Below are positions 16,357 through 25,970 of a stretch of 64,000 nucleotides of DNA, one piece after another (positions within the stretch are counted from its first letter, which is position 1; every line of letters starts with the position of its first letter). Position numbers and translations under genes: made by a program. Source of the DNA: Thiofaba sp039822285 (GTDB lineage: Bacteria; Pseudomonadota; Gammaproteobacteria; Halothiobacillales; Halothiobacillaceae). The notes under the pieces were generated by a model, which searched no databases, had not been told where the DNA came from, and saw only the letters and a list, made by a program, of their open reading frames with translations. The stretch is taken from assembly GCF_039822285.1 (NCBI RefSeq), contig NZ_JBAJEY010000001.1, positions 1 to 64,000 on the forward strand, in the 5' to 3' direction.

Positions 16357-16947
16357 TCAAGGTGTCGCAAGATTCGGCAGTGGCCCGGAAGCCATGCTGC
16401 GCGCACGGCGGTGGTGCTGGTTCGGGTGCTGCCGCCAGTGGCGGCCGACGAGGGGCAGGTGCAGCACGCTGCCCTGCCTGGCCACGAGGCGGGTGAGCAG
16501 CCATTCGGCGCCGGCGTCGAGATCGGCGATGCGTGTCAGCACCGGCTCGACGGCGCTTCGGCGCATCACGATCAGGCCGTGGACGTGGCTGGCCGAGTGG
16601 GCGTGCTGGAAGGCGCTGTAGGCCAGCCGCCGCACGCCGACGGGGCGGCCTTGCTCGTCGATCAGGGCTTCGTCGGTGTAGGCGAGCACCGCCGAGGGGC
16701 AGGCCTCGAGCGCATCGGCCAGATGCGCGAAGGCGCCGGCCTCGTAGCGGTCGTCGGGATCGACGAAGGACACGAGCGGCAAGCTCCCTCGCGCGAAGCC
16801 TGCCGCGCGGGCCTGCCCGACACGCCCCGGGAGGCCGGGCAGCAGGTGCAGGCGGATCGGCGCGCCGGCGAGGCTCGCGATGCAGGCCTCGCGCCATTCG
16901 GTCGGCTCATCGAGCGTCAATAGGTGCACGTCGATGCGCGCGCTCAT
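16357..16947 (-). CDS. Glycosyltransferase-like protein in tail operon
   Basis: A 196-aa protein from ATG 16947, which shares its A with the stop of the tail-tip gene (TGATG). It has the GT-A fold signature of family 2 enzymes: an N-terminal strand (DVHLLTLDEP), then the DXD-like FVDPDDRYEAGAF near residues 60-75 and AYTDEALID. It is short (family 2 enzymes usually exceed 220 aa) and lies between two tail genes, so it might glycosylate a tail protein or host receptor; this is inference. Confidence 0.7.
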   Translation of the reverse strand: MSARIDVHLLTLDEPTEWREACIASLAGAPIRLHLLPGLPGRVGQARAAGFARGSLPLVSFVDPDDRYEAGAFAHLADALEACPSAVLAYTDEALIDEQGRPVGVRRLAYSAFQHAHSASHVHGLIVMRRSAVEPVLTRIADLDAGAEWLLTRLVARQGSVLHLPLVGRHWRQHPNQHHRRARSMASGPLPNLATP

Positions 16948-19220
16948 CACACCCCGCCCCAGTGCTGCCCCCAGCGCAAGCCATAGCCCGCGCGCTCGAC
17001 GGTGCGCACCTGTGCCTGCCAGCTCACGAGCCCGTCGCGCTCGGCCTCGATCTCGACGGTGACGCGGTCGCCCGCGACGCCGGCGTCCATCGCGGCACTG
17101 GCCAAGTCCCAGGTCCAGGTGTTGCCGGCGAGGCCCGTTTCGCTGCGCACGAGGGTGCCGTTGCGGTCACGGAGGCGTACTGCGTAGGTGGTTCCCGGCT
17201 CGGGGCCGATGTCCCCCTCGTCCTGGTGCACGAGGTAGGCGGTCTGCAGGGTGCGGTCGCGGTGCGCCCAGGTGAGGGTGAGGTCGCCGGCGACCACGGC
17301 GGGCTCGCGCTGGCCGTTGAGCCGCACTCGCCCCGGTGGGTACGGCCGCGCCTGGCGGCCCGCGAGCACGAGGGGCGCACCGTTGGCAGCCAGCACCGCA
17401 TCCCCTTCGGCGCCCGAGGTACGCGGGATGGCGGCGACGAACACCGACTCGCCCGGCGCGCGCTCGATGGTCTCTGCGGCCAGCCACTCACCCACGCCCA
17501 CCAGCCGCGTGCCGGCCGGATGGGCCTGCGGCGTGGTGTCGAGCACCCCGCGGGCGAGATCCACCGTGCCCGCGGTGGCATCGAAGGCGAGGATCGCCAC
17601 GGCTTCGCGGATCGCGCCGCTGGCGTCGAGCAGGTAGGCGTAGTCGCCGACCGCCAGGCGCTCGGGTTGGGCCAGGGCCGTCACCGGCACGGCCAGCGCA
17701 TCGGCCTCGCTCGCCGACAGTGCCGCATCGAGCGTGAGCAGCGGCGCGTAGTCCTCGCCCGTCACGGGCGCGAGATCGCCGCTAGAGGCGCCGGTGGCCA
17801 GTTGCCAGTTGAGCTGCCCTTGGCCACCGGCGGCCGCCAGCGCGCCGACGTAGGTGTCGGTGTCGGTGATCTGGGCCAGATCGGCCCGGCTCAGGTTGCG
17901 CGCCAGTTCCCAGTACGGCACTTCCACCGCCAGCACCAGGGCTGGCGGCAGCGCCTCCAGCGGCGGCTCCTCGAGGCGCGGTGGGGTGGGCGTGAGCACG
18001 GTCTGGCCCATGCCGAAGACGTCCTCCACGGCCTCGATGCGCCATTCGGTGGCGCCCAGCGTGCCGGTGTCGATGCCGGTCACGCGCACCACCATGCGCT
18101 CGATGCCGAGGCGTGGCCAATGCAGCAGGAACACGTCCCCCGGCAGGGGCGGACGCTCCAGGGCGCCGGGGACGATGGTCAAGGTCATGCGCGCCAGGGG
18201 CGAGCCCAGTGCGCGCAGGTCGCGCAGCGCCAGCCGCGCGGCCAGCGGACCAAAGTTCACGCCCGGATAGTCGCGCCGCTGGTTGATGACGCCACCTTGC
18301 AGTTGGATCGCGGCGAGGTTCTCCACCGTGACGGTGGCCTCCTTGCCGGTGGCCCAGTCGGTGTAGACCACGGTGATCTCGTTGGGCAGTTCCCCCCACT
18401 GCGCGCGCTCGAAGCGCTCCATGCGCACGATCTCGTCGGGGCCCAGAAGCGGCAGGCCCTCGATCCAGTAATCGTCGCGCAGGAGCTTGAGCTCGAAGCG
18501 GCCCCGTTCGGGGTCGAGGTAGAGGATGCCGCCGACGTGGTCGAGCACCTGGGCGATGAAGGCCTCGATCGGCTGCTGGCGCGTCCAGACGAGGTTCAGG
18601 CCGAAGCCTTCGGCGTCGAGCGCCCAGGCCGCGTTCCAGAAGCTCGCGCCGAGGGTGGATGGCGGATAGCCCATGCCCCAGTGCGGGTCGGTGAGGCACT
18701 GCACCAGGATGTGGGCCGGGTTCATGCCGACGGTGAGAGAGGTGCCGGTGTCGGCATCCCAGGTCCGCACCTCGGCGTTCCAGGGCATCCAGGGTTCGTC
18801 GTGCCAGCCCGCCGTGAAGCGCCGCACCCGCACCGCCCAGGGCTTGAGGTAGGGGTTGTTCGCGGCGAACAGGATCTTGCGTGCCACGATCGACAACACC
18901 CCGCGAAAGGCCGGGATGGCCGCGCCCAGGCGGCTCATCAGGTAGTCGTTGCGGTCTTGCGCGGCACTGCCTGCGAGCACGTCGAGGTCGCCCACCACGC
19001 CGCCTTCGCGTTCGTCGCCGCCGAAGAGCGTGGGCCGATCGATGCGCAGGCGCCCCAGCCCATGGCCGCTCGGCAGCGGCGCGCGGCTGGCATCGCCCCA
19101 GGCGGTGCGGTCGCCGATCTGGATCTCCTGCACCGCATCCACCGGCCCCTGGCACAGCACCAGGTGCATCCCGATCCGGTAGCGGTAGCCGACGGTCTGC
19201 TTCTTGCGGCGGCCGCCCAT
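16947..19220 (-). CDS. Phage tail tip / host-specificity protein
   Basis: A 757-aa protein, the largest after the tape measure. The position after DUF2163 and small tail proteins, the N-terminal GYRYRIGMHLVLCQGPVDAVQEIQIGD and the GINPA-like region (TVGMNPAHILVQCLTDPHWGMGYP) match J-like host-specificity proteins. They form the tail tip and contact the receptor. The C-terminal part contains fibronectin-like beta segments (RVRLNGQREPAVVAGDLTLTWAHRDR..., TVEIEAERDG). It starts at ATG 19220 overlapping the preceding stop, and is co-translated with the glycosyltransferase-like gene. Confidence 0.85.
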   Translation of the reverse strand: MGGRRKKQTVGYRYRIGMHLVLCQGPVDAVQEIQIGDRTAWGDASRAPLPSGHGLGRLRIDRPTLFGGDEREGGVVGDLDVLAGSAAQDRNDYLMSRLGAAIPAFRGVLSIVARKILFAANNPYLKPWAVRVRRFTAGWHDEPWMPWNAEVRTWDADTGTSLTVGMNPAHILVQCLTDPHWGMGYPPSTLGASFWNAAWALDAEGFGLNLVWTRQQPIEAFIAQVLDHVGGILYLDPERGRFELKLLRDDYWIEGLPLLGPDEIVRMERFERAQWGELPNEITVVYTDWATGKEATVTVENLAAIQLQGGVINQRRDYPGVNFGPLAARLALRDLRALGSPLARMTLTIVPGALERPPLPGDVFLLHWPRLGIERMVVRVTGIDTGTLGATEWRIEAVEDVFGMGQTVLTPTPPRLEEPPLEALPPALVLAVEVPYWELARNLSRADLAQITDTDTYVGALAAAGGQGQLNWQLATGASSGDLAPVTGEDYAPLLTLDAALSASEADALAVPVTALAQPERLAVGDYAYLLDASGAIREAVAILAFDATAGTVDLARGVLDTTPQAHPAGTRLVGVGEWLAAETIERAPGESVFVAAIPRTSGAEGDAVLAANGAPLVLAGRQARPYPPGRVRLNGQREPAVVAGDLTLTWAHRDRTLQTAYLVHQDEGDIGPEPGTTYAVRLRDRNGTLVRSETGLAGNTWTWDLASAAMDAGVAGDRVTVEIEAERDGLVSWQAQVRTVERAGYGLRWGQHWGGV

Positions 19221-19429
19221 CAGCGCGGCTCCTCATGACACTGCCGGGCGACCTCGACCACGCGCTGCGCCATCGCATCGCCCGTGGCAAGCAAGATCGA
19301 AGCGGGAAGCCCCCGGGCGAGGAAGGCCCGGAAGTCCAGGCCTTGGCGCGCGAACCAGGTGCGCGTGCCGTGCACGCAGAGCCCCGCGGCGCGCACGTGG
19401 GCGATGGTGACGAGGACGTCGATGCTCAT
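19220..19429 (-). CDS. Small phage tail-operon protein
   Basis: A 69-aa protein with ATG 19429 overlapping the upstream stop by ATGA, and its own stop overlapping the tail tip start. Sequence: a basic mid-part and a conserved-looking GLDFRAFLARGLPASILLATGDAMAQRVVE. Similar short proteins (annotated hypothetical) commonly sit just before the host-specificity gene. Function unknown. Confidence 0.7.
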   Translation of the reverse strand: MSIDVLVTIAHVRAAGLCVHGTRTWFARQGLDFRAFLARGLPASILLATGDAMAQRVVEVARQCHEEPR

Positions 19430-19653
19430 TTCTTGCCGCCCTTCTTCTTGATCGGCTCGGCCTCCAGGTCGCCGTACCACACGACGTTGGCCCCGCGCAG
19501 CAGCACCGCGCCGAAGACGACCGGGATCGGTCGGCCCTCCTCGGCCGTGGGCGCGTCGAGGTCGGAGAGTTCGGCGGGTTTCGGGGCGGGCGGTTTGGGG
19601 GCGAGGGCGACGGAGACCAGCGCCGCCACGACGATGACGACCAGGTACCACAT
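19426..19653 (-). CDS. Small tail-assembly-like membrane protein
   Basis: A 75-aa protein with an N-terminal membrane segment (WYLVVIVVAALVSVALA), a proline-rich linker (PKPPAPKPAEL) and a short C-terminal part rich in VVFGAVLLRGANVVWYGDL. This arrangement is seen in tail-assembly proteins upstream of the tail tip protein. ATGA overlap with the following gene. Confidence 0.7.
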   Translation of the reverse strand: MWYLVVIVVAALVSVALAPKPPAPKPAELSDLDAPTAEEGRPIPVVFGAVLLRGANVVWYGDLEAEPIKKKGGKK

Positions 19654-19670
19654 GGGAGGTTCTGCGGATT

Positions 19671-20456
19671 TCAGAAGACGCCCGTGGAGAACGGGTTCTT
19701 CGACGGGATGAAGGGGAAGCCACCGTAGTTGGCGAGGTTGTCAAAGCGCGCGGCGCAGGTGGGCACGCTGTGATCGCAGCCGGCCACGAGGTCGACGAGC
19801 GTCTGCGGCGCAAGCCCCACCGGGTAGAGCAGTTCCACGCCCGCGGTCGATTCGCTCACGATCATGTGGCGCGCGCCTGCCGGCGTCTGCAACCAGCCGC
19901 CGGCGAGCATGCCGGCCACCTCGGGCGGGAGGTTCGCCAGTGCCACCTGGCGGCCTTCGGAGCGGACCACTTCCGCGGTGGCCGAGATCGGCGTCGCCCC
20001 GCACGCGGCCGAATACAGCACGTGCGAGCAGGCGCGGCTGTAGAGCCGCCGCAGACCAATGCGCTTCAAGCTCACCTGGGCAGACTCGCAGCGGATGCGC
20101 GCCGCGTCATCGGCCACCTCCACCCCGAGCACGCGGCCCATCCAGCGCGTGCCGGAAAGCCACCAGGCATCGCCCCAGGCGTTACGTCGGGCGATACGCA
20201 GTCGCACCGCGGTCGCCTCGCCGATGAGGGTCGCCTGCAGCAGATGGCGCACGAGCGCGTGGTCGGGCGGCAGCGTCAATTCCAGCGCCGACTTGGCCGC
20301 CTCGGCGCCGAGCGCCAGCGCGCTGCGCTCGAGGGGGCAGCGCTCGTAGCGCTCCCCGCCAATCTCCACGTCGAACTCGTGCGGGGTGAGTCGGAAAGTG
20401 CCGCTCGTGCCCTCGAAGGCGTAGAGCTCGACCTCGAACAGAGGGCCCTCGCTCAT
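19671..20456 (-). CDS. BR0599/DUF2163-like phage tail protein
   Basis: A 261-aa protein ending in the diagnostic region CDHSVPTCAARFDNLANYGGFPFIPSKNPF, which is found in BR0599/DUF2163 proteins of phages and gene transfer agents; the cysteines may bind metal. It belongs to the tail baseplate/tip cluster. It starts two nt after the stop of the gene before and continues the tail operon. Confidence 0.85.
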   Translation of the reverse strand: MSEGPLFEVELYAFEGTSGTFRLTPHEFDVEIGGERYERCPLERSALALGAEAAKSALELTLPPDHALVRHLLQATLIGEATAVRLRIARRNAWGDAWWLSGTRWMGRVLGVEVADDAARIRCESAQVSLKRIGLRRLYSRACSHVLYSAACGATPISATAEVVRSEGRQVALANLPPEVAGMLAGGWLQTPAGARHMIVSESTAGVELLYPVGLAPQTLVDLVAGCDHSVPTCAARFDNLANYGGFPFIPSKNPFSTGVF

Positions 20457-20458
20457 GG

Positions 20459-22102
20459 TCAGGACGGGGTGTAGTTGAAATGATCGTTGCCGCGCGGCTC
20501 GGGCAGCCGGCGCAGGGTCAGGGGCATCTCGACCAGCTCGGGGGTGTGCCAGTGGAGCTCCACCGCGTCGTGGTCGAGCCGGCAGCGCGCAAGACGCAGG
20601 ACGCGGCTGCCGGCCGGGACGGGGGCTTCCAGCCCGGAGCGCAGCACCAGCACGCCGCAGGGCCGCCCCAAGGCGTGCTGCGCCCCCTCGGGGGGCAGCG
20701 CAGCCGCGCCAGCGGCCAGCGTGGGGGCTTGAATGGCGCCGCCGCCGTCCTGATGGCAGGTGGCGGTGAGCACGTGCTGGCGCTGGCCGTCGGGATGCAC
20801 GATCAGCGCACCGGCCGGGCGGTGCCAGAAGGCGGCCAGACCGTCACCCTCTACGCGCAGGAAACCATCGTCGGCCGAAGCGGGGGCGGCGACGCGCAAC
20901 ACCGACGCCAGACCGTCGGGCAGCCAACAGGCACCGAGCCGCCCCTGGGCGCGGTACAGCCGCGCACGCCAGCGGGCGATGTCTTCACGCCCTGCAGCCA
21001 GAAACCGGCGTTGGAAGGTCGTCGTCGGCCACGGGTCGTCACGGCGGACCCAAGGGTCTGCGGGTGAGAGGTCTTGCCGGGTGACCACGCCCTGCGCCGT
21101 GACGGAAGGGTCGTCGCGCCAGTTGCCGTCGGGCCAGACGGGCAGGCCGTCGAGCCAGGGATCGTCGAGCAGCCCTTCGTCGGGCAGCGGCTCGAAGGCG
21201 ACCTGCGCGGTGACGCTGCCGGCAATGATGCCCGGCACCCACTGCGCGAACTCGGCCGGCTCCAGCGCGACGCCCTCGACCAGGGGAGCGACGGTCGCGC
21301 CCGCGGGGACGGCCCGCGCCAAGGGCTCGGTGAGCCACAGGCGATCCGGCTCCACCTCGGTGAGCGCCAGCGCCTGCCAGCCGTCCGGGGCCATCAGCAG
21401 CGCGAAGCGCCGATCCGCAGGCCAGTGCAGGCCGTCTTCCTCCAGGCGCAGCTTGGCGGCGGCCGGCGCAAAGCCCGCCTCATCCACCGGCGTCACCGCC
21501 AACGCCCGTGCGCCGGTGTCCGCCGCCGAGGTCAGCCTCGCCACGTGCTGCGGCAGGGGCCACCACGCGAGCCGGCCCAGATGGTCGGCCAGCCACTCGG
21601 CCACCAGCGCGTCGCTCGCGCGCCCGTGGCCCACGTGGTAGGTCAGGAAGCGCCGCGGCACGCGCCGCCGCCCCTGCCTCGCCTCGTTGCCCGAGGCGAG
21701 CCGCGCCACGCCGGTGGCCCATTGCAGGCGCTCGACCAGGGGCTCGGTCCAGTCGTGGCGGAAGGCGAACACCCCGCGCTGGGCCTCGGGCCAGGGCGTC
21801 TCGCCGAAGGCGTCCATCGCTTCTGTGACCATCGCCGCCGCGGCGGTATCGCGGCGCAACACCTCGACCCAGAGGGCCGGGGCGTGCAGCGGCGGTGCGT
21901 GCTCCGCCAGCGTCTCGGCCCACAGCGTCGAGAGATGGGCGGCCGGCAGCGGCTGGGCCGAGGTCTCGGCCAGCGCGGTGGCGGCCAGCGCCCCGAAGGC
22001 CGCGCGCGAGATCGTCTCGGCCCGTTGCTCGACAACGCTCACCCCCGGCGTGGGTTGGCCACCGACCTCGGCCACCACCTCAGGCAGGACCCGATCCGTC
22101 AT
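20459..22102 (-). CDS. Phage tail protein, unrecognised subfamily
   Basis: A 547-aa protein from ATG 22102 (ATGA overlap with the preceding gene). It has no membrane segments, and the composition is Ala/Trp/Pro-rich with beta-type repeats (ALAVTPVDEAGF, LWLTEPLARAVPAGATVAPLVEG). It occupies the position of the distal tail protein ahead of DUF2163 in comparable phages. I do not identify a named domain. Confidence 0.75.
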   Translation of the reverse strand: MTDRVLPEVVAEVGGQPTPGVSVVEQRAETISRAAFGALAATALAETSAQPLPAAHLSTLWAETLAEHAPPLHAPALWVEVLRRDTAAAAMVTEAMDAFGETPWPEAQRGVFAFRHDWTEPLVERLQWATGVARLASGNEARQGRRRVPRRFLTYHVGHGRASDALVAEWLADHLGRLAWWPLPQHVARLTSAADTGARALAVTPVDEAGFAPAAAKLRLEEDGLHWPADRRFALLMAPDGWQALALTEVEPDRLWLTEPLARAVPAGATVAPLVEGVALEPAEFAQWVPGIIAGSVTAQVAFEPLPDEGLLDDPWLDGLPVWPDGNWRDDPSVTAQGVVTRQDLSPADPWVRRDDPWPTTTFQRRFLAAGREDIARWRARLYRAQGRLGACWLPDGLASVLRVAAPASADDGFLRVEGDGLAAFWHRPAGALIVHPDGQRQHVLTATCHQDGGGAIQAPTLAAGAAALPPEGAQHALGRPCGVLVLRSGLEAPVPAGSRVLRLARCRLDHDAVELHWHTPELVEMPLTLRRLPEPRGNDHFNYTPS

Positions 22103-23169
22103 GCCGACTCCAGCCCGAACTCGGCCGCGTTGAAGGCGCCTTCCGTCCACTGGACGTTGCCGTTCGGGTTGCGCTCGAACAACGCCGTGTGCCAGGCCAG
22201 TTGCTCTTGCAGGACGAGGTCGGCGCTCACCGCCGTCTGCGCACCGCTCGCCACGAGCCCACGCACGCGGCCGGTGCCCGCATCCGTCTTGCGCGCGAGC
22301 AGGGTCACCTGCACGCCGTGGATGGCCGGGCTGCTCATCACGGGCAGCGCCTCGACGTCGAAGGTCTGGCGTAGGCCCGCCGTGGCCGCGCGCAGCGCCG
22401 TCGTCTCATCGCCGTCGCTCACCGCAGCCCAAGCGGGCAGTCCCGCGGGCTCGACCGTCCATTGGTTCAGTGCCCCAGACGCTTGCGGCTTCAGGGCATC
22501 GACCCGCACGTCGCCGAGGAAGGTGTTGTTGATCGTGCCCGAGGTGTCGGCGAGGTAGAGGTCGTCCACATCGACGGTGACCGGGCAGGGTTGCCCCGGC
22601 ACGCTGCCTGCGAAGGCGGTGAGCAGCGGCCCGCCGCCCTGGGTGGTGTTCTGCGCCGACAGGGTGATCGCGAGCACGCCGTTGAGGCGCACGTTCAACG
22701 TGCCGTTGCTCGTGCCCTGCACGACCTGCAGTTCGACGTAGTGCCACCCCCGCACGGCCGCCGTCGTGACCGAGGTCGAGATCAACTGGTCCCAGCCGCT
22801 CATCCCCGATCCCGTCCGCCGGTAGAGCTTGAGCCGGCCGTCCTCGCCGATGCGCACGAGGTGCGCCACCTGCGCGGTGGTGTCGCGCACGCCGAGCAGC
22901 ACCGGCTCCTCACCGGTGTTCTCGAACGGCGCCACGCGCAGCGCCGCACCCACGATGAGGCTGGTGCGCCCGGTCTCCAGGTTCTTGACGTAGCCGCCGC
23001 CGGCACCTGCCGGCAGGCGCAAGGCATAGGACGCGGGTCGCCGGCCGGGGATGCGCGTGGCCTGCGGCGACAGATACGCCGCCTTGCCGCGCGCGAGCCA
23101 CGGATCGCCGAAGGGGTCGAGTGCCTGCGGGTCGTAGTGATCGAAACCGTCGATGAAGAGCAAGGCCAT
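22099..23169 (-). CDS. Phage tail protein with lectin-like beta domain
   Basis: A 356-aa protein. It begins MALLFIDGFDHYD and contains a long beta-rich region (about residues 30-230) with the GWHYVELQVVQG...GTLNVRLNGVLAITL pattern of LamG/concanavalin-like sandwiches, then VDVDDLYLAD. This is typical of structural tail proteins that may bind glycans. It starts three bases past the tape measure stop. Confidence 0.75.
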   Translation of the reverse strand: MALLFIDGFDHYDPQALDPFGDPWLARGKAAYLSPQATRIPGRRPASYALRLPAGAGGGYVKNLETGRTSLIVGAALRVAPFENTGEEPVLLGVRDTTAQVAHLVRIGEDGRLKLYRRTGSGMSGWDQLISTSVTTAAVRGWHYVELQVVQGTSNGTLNVRLNGVLAITLSAQNTTQGGGPLLTAFAGSVPGQPCPVTVDVDDLYLADTSGTINNTFLGDVRVDALKPQASGALNQWTVEPAGLPAWAAVSDGDETTALRAATAGLRQTFDVEALPVMSSPAIHGVQVTLLARKTDAGTGRVRGLVASGAQTAVSADLVLQEQLAWHTALFERNPNGNVQWTEGAFNAAEFGLESA

Positions 23170-23171
23170 GG

Positions 23172-25868
23172 CTATCCCTGGAGCGCCGCGCGCACCGCGC
23201 GCGCGTTGCGCCCGATGATGTTGAGGATCACCCGCTCGCCGGCGGGGGTCTGCAGGTGGTCGTGGGTGACGCCCGGGTCGATGGCGTTGACGATGCGCAC
23301 GGCCTGATGGACCTGCGGGGCGGCCGGCTGCACCTGGACCTGGGGCACGAGGCCGCCTGCGGCCAGGGCCAGACGCCGCCCGTCCCACACCGGCGGGGCG
23401 GACAAATCGTTGAGGGCATCGAGAAAGGCCACGCCGACACGCCGGACCGCCGCCGCACGCACCACGTATTCGCCGGCCGACAGCCGCGCCGGGATCGAAT
23501 CCGAGGTCGAGGTGCCGGGGCCCGACACGTAGCCTCCAGAGGCGAACTTCTTGATGTTGCCCAGCAGCGCCATGACGGCGGCCACCATCGCCGCCATCGC
23601 GGCGATGGCCAGCGCCGGCCCGGCGAGGGGGATGGAGGCCTGCGAGGCCGCCGCGCCCGCGCCGGCCTGGGCCGCATCCATCGACACCTTGGCCGTGGTC
23701 TCGGCAGACTTCTGCGCGACCGACTGGGCCGCCGCCGCTTGCTCGATGGCCTGCTCCTGCTGGAGGAAGCCCAGTTTGAGGGCCAGCATCCGCGCCTGCA
23801 TCGCCACCCATTGCTGGAAGGGCTGGATCACCATCTGCTGCAGGAAGGCGTCGGCCACCTGGCGGAACAGGTTCGACAGCGCCTCGCGGAAGCTTTGCGC
23901 GCCGGTGACCATGCCCTGCAGGGCGTTGCCGAAGCCCTCGCCGATGCGGTTCCACAAGGGAGCCAACTGGTCGGCGACGAGCCGCGTGCGCTCCAGTTCG
24001 TTGCGCCAGGCGGCCACGCGGCCCGCCGCCTCCGGTCCGATCGCCTGCGCGGCCTGCTGCATTGCGGGCAGGAGCCGCTGCATCTCGGCCGCCGATTGCT
24101 GTTGCAAGACCACGATCTGCTGCCGGGCCTGGGCTTCGGTGAGCAGCCCCGCTTGGCTCTGGATCTGGATCGCCTCCTGGGCGTTGCGCAGCCGCTCGGT
24201 GACGAGACGCCACTCGGCTTCGAGTGCGGCGAGGTTGGCCTGCGCGGCCTTCACGTCGATGAGCCGGTCGATCAGCGCCACGCCCGCGGCGTCGTTCTCG
24301 GCCGCCAGGCGTGCGCGAAGATCCCGGTAGCTGCGCTCGATCGCGGCACGCCGGTCTTCCGCCGTGTCGGTGCCGGTGAGCTGGGCGAGTTCCTCGCGTG
24401 CCTGGGCCAAGGCCTCGGCCAGTTCCCGCTCGGCCCGGGCGGCGGCGCGGGCGTTGGCCTGTTCGATGTCGGCGCGGCGGTCGTTGAGGACGATGAGGTC
24501 GGCCTCGAGCTTGGCCACCTCGGCCCGGGCGCGCAGCCGCTCGGACTCGGAGACGCGCGGATTGGCGGTGATCACCTGTTGCGCGACGAGTTCCTGCCGG
24601 CGGCGGGCGATCTCGGCGTCGATCTCGCGCTGCTCGAGGGCGGTCTTCTGCGCGTGGTAGTCACGGATGGAGACCAGCCGGTCTTGCAGCGCCGCGTCGA
24701 GCGCGCGCTGCTGGCGGGCCAATCCGTCCTCGAGCAAGGCGAACTCGGCGTCGAGCCGAGCCTTCATCAACGCAGCCTGAGCGCTCGCCGTGTCGCGGGT
24801 CTTGCCCGGAGCCGTGAGCCGCTGCAGCAGCGCCGGGTCGGCCTGCACCTTGGGCGCCTGCACCTCGATGGGCTTGGGGTCGAAGAGGCTGTCCCGGAAC
24901 TCGGCCAGTTCGTCCAGGCGCCGCACGAGGCTGCCCTTGAGTTCGGCGATGATGGCCTTAGCCCCGGCGGTGTTGCCTTGCAGGGCCTGCACGGCCGCGG
25001 CCACGCCGGCACCGATCGCCTCGCCCAGGGCGACGAAGGCCTTGCCGACCGTGGCGGCACCCAGCGCCAGGGTCTTGAGCACCAGCACGACGCCGTCCAG
25101 GATCGCGCGCAAGGCACCGCCCTGCTTGGCCGACTCGACCATCCCGCCGGCCATCTCGTTCAGGGCCGGCAGGAAGGCCTCGATCACCCGGTTGGCCAGA
25201 CTCGTCGCGGCAAGCCGCAGCTTGGCCAGCGAGTCGTTGAACACCTCGGCCTGCGCGGCGGTGTCGCCGCCGATCTGCACGCCGAGCGCTTCCATCTCGC
25301 CGGTCAGGGCCGCGATGCCTTCGCGTCCCTGGTTCAGGAAGGGGATGAGCTCGGCGCCGCTCTTGCCGAACAGTTGCACCGCCAGCGCCGACTTCTGCGC
25401 GCCGTCGGGCATGGCCTGGAAACGGTCGGCCAGATCGAGCAGCACCGCATCGGTCGCGCGCAGCGTGCCGTCCTGGTTCTTGAACTCGACACCCAGCGCT
25501 TTGAGGCGCCGGGCGGACTCCTCCGAACCGGTGGCCGCCTCGAACATCGTGGTGGCGAGCTTCTTGAGCCCCGTCTCGAAGGTCTGCGCCGAGACACCGG
25601 ACAGTTCCGCCGCCGGCACCAGGGTGGAGAGCGACTCCACCGTGATGCCCACGCGCTGCGAGAGCTTGTTGAGCGCATCGGCCGAGTCCAGCGCCGACTT
25701 CACCATCGCGGCCAAACCCGCCGCCGACAACGCCACCCCCAGGTTGGCCAGCACGCCGTTGACCCGCCGCGCGGCGTCAAGCAGGCCGCCGAGGTTGCGT
25801 TGAATCGAGCCGAAGGCCGCGCGCGTCTCGTCGACGGCGCGGATGAGGATTTGGGCGCGGGCGGTCAT
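23172..25868 (-). CDS. Tail tape measure protein
   Basis: An 898-aa protein. The N-terminus (QILIRAVDETRAAFGSIQRNLGGL) is typical of tape measure proteins. There are long coiled-coil regions with Ala, Gln, Arg and Glu (about 350-640) and hydrophobic segments near the C-terminus (PLAGPALAIAAMAAMVAAVMALLG), then the FASGGYVSGPGTSTSDSIPARLSAGEYVV block. It sets tail length and passes into the host membrane at injection. At roughly 0.15 nm per residue the tail would be near 135 nm (a general rule, not measured here). Confidence 0.93.
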   Translation of the reverse strand: MTARAQILIRAVDETRAAFGSIQRNLGGLLDAARRVNGVLANLGVALSAAGLAAMVKSALDSADALNKLSQRVGITVESLSTLVPAAELSGVSAQTFETGLKKLATTMFEAATGSEESARRLKALGVEFKNQDGTLRATDAVLLDLADRFQAMPDGAQKSALAVQLFGKSGAELIPFLNQGREGIAALTGEMEALGVQIGGDTAAQAEVFNDSLAKLRLAATSLANRVIEAFLPALNEMAGGMVESAKQGGALRAILDGVVLVLKTLALGAATVGKAFVALGEAIGAGVAAAVQALQGNTAGAKAIIAELKGSLVRRLDELAEFRDSLFDPKPIEVQAPKVQADPALLQRLTAPGKTRDTASAQAALMKARLDAEFALLEDGLARQQRALDAALQDRLVSIRDYHAQKTALEQREIDAEIARRRQELVAQQVITANPRVSESERLRARAEVAKLEADLIVLNDRRADIEQANARAAARAERELAEALAQAREELAQLTGTDTAEDRRAAIERSYRDLRARLAAENDAAGVALIDRLIDVKAAQANLAALEAEWRLVTERLRNAQEAIQIQSQAGLLTEAQARQQIVVLQQQSAAEMQRLLPAMQQAAQAIGPEAAGRVAAWRNELERTRLVADQLAPLWNRIGEGFGNALQGMVTGAQSFREALSNLFRQVADAFLQQMVIQPFQQWVAMQARMLALKLGFLQQEQAIEQAAAAQSVAQKSAETTAKVSMDAAQAGAGAAASQASIPLAGPALAIAAMAAMVAAVMALLGNIKKFASGGYVSGPGTSTSDSIPARLSAGEYVVRAAAVRRVGVAFLDALNDLSAPPVWDGRRLALAAGGLVPQVQVQPAAPQVHQAVRIVNAIDPGVTHDHLQTPAGERVILNIIGRNARAVRAALQG

Positions 25869-25920
25869 GGTGCCTCCGGCCGGTTGTGACGCTGGCCCGA
25901 ACCCCGGTTGCCGTGATGAA

Positions 25921-25955
25921 TGCAGTATATTAAAATGACTGCACTGATTTCAGTG
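25921..25955. promoter_or_regulatory. Operator-like inverted repeats of the VapBC module
   Basis: Two inverted repeats lie just upstream of the antitoxin: TGCAGT-N11-ACTGCA (25921-25943) and CACTGA-TT-TCAGTG (25942-25955). A TATATT sits inside the first. Toxin-antitoxin complexes of this class normally bind such sites to autoregulate; binding is inferred. Confidence 0.6.
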
Positions 25956-25970
25956 TTTTGGAGTGTCGTC

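Noticed and set aside
16533..19238. A 901-codon plus-strand open frame opposite the tail tip and glycosyltransferase genes
   Set aside because: It is an Arg/Ala/Gly-rich antisense shadow typical of high-G+C coding DNA. The minus-strand genes have recognisable phage families and ATGA overlaps.
23256..25889. An 877-codon plus-strand open frame opposite the tape measure gene
   Set aside because: Low-complexity antisense composition (His, Arg and Gln-rich); the minus strand is clearly the tape measure protein.
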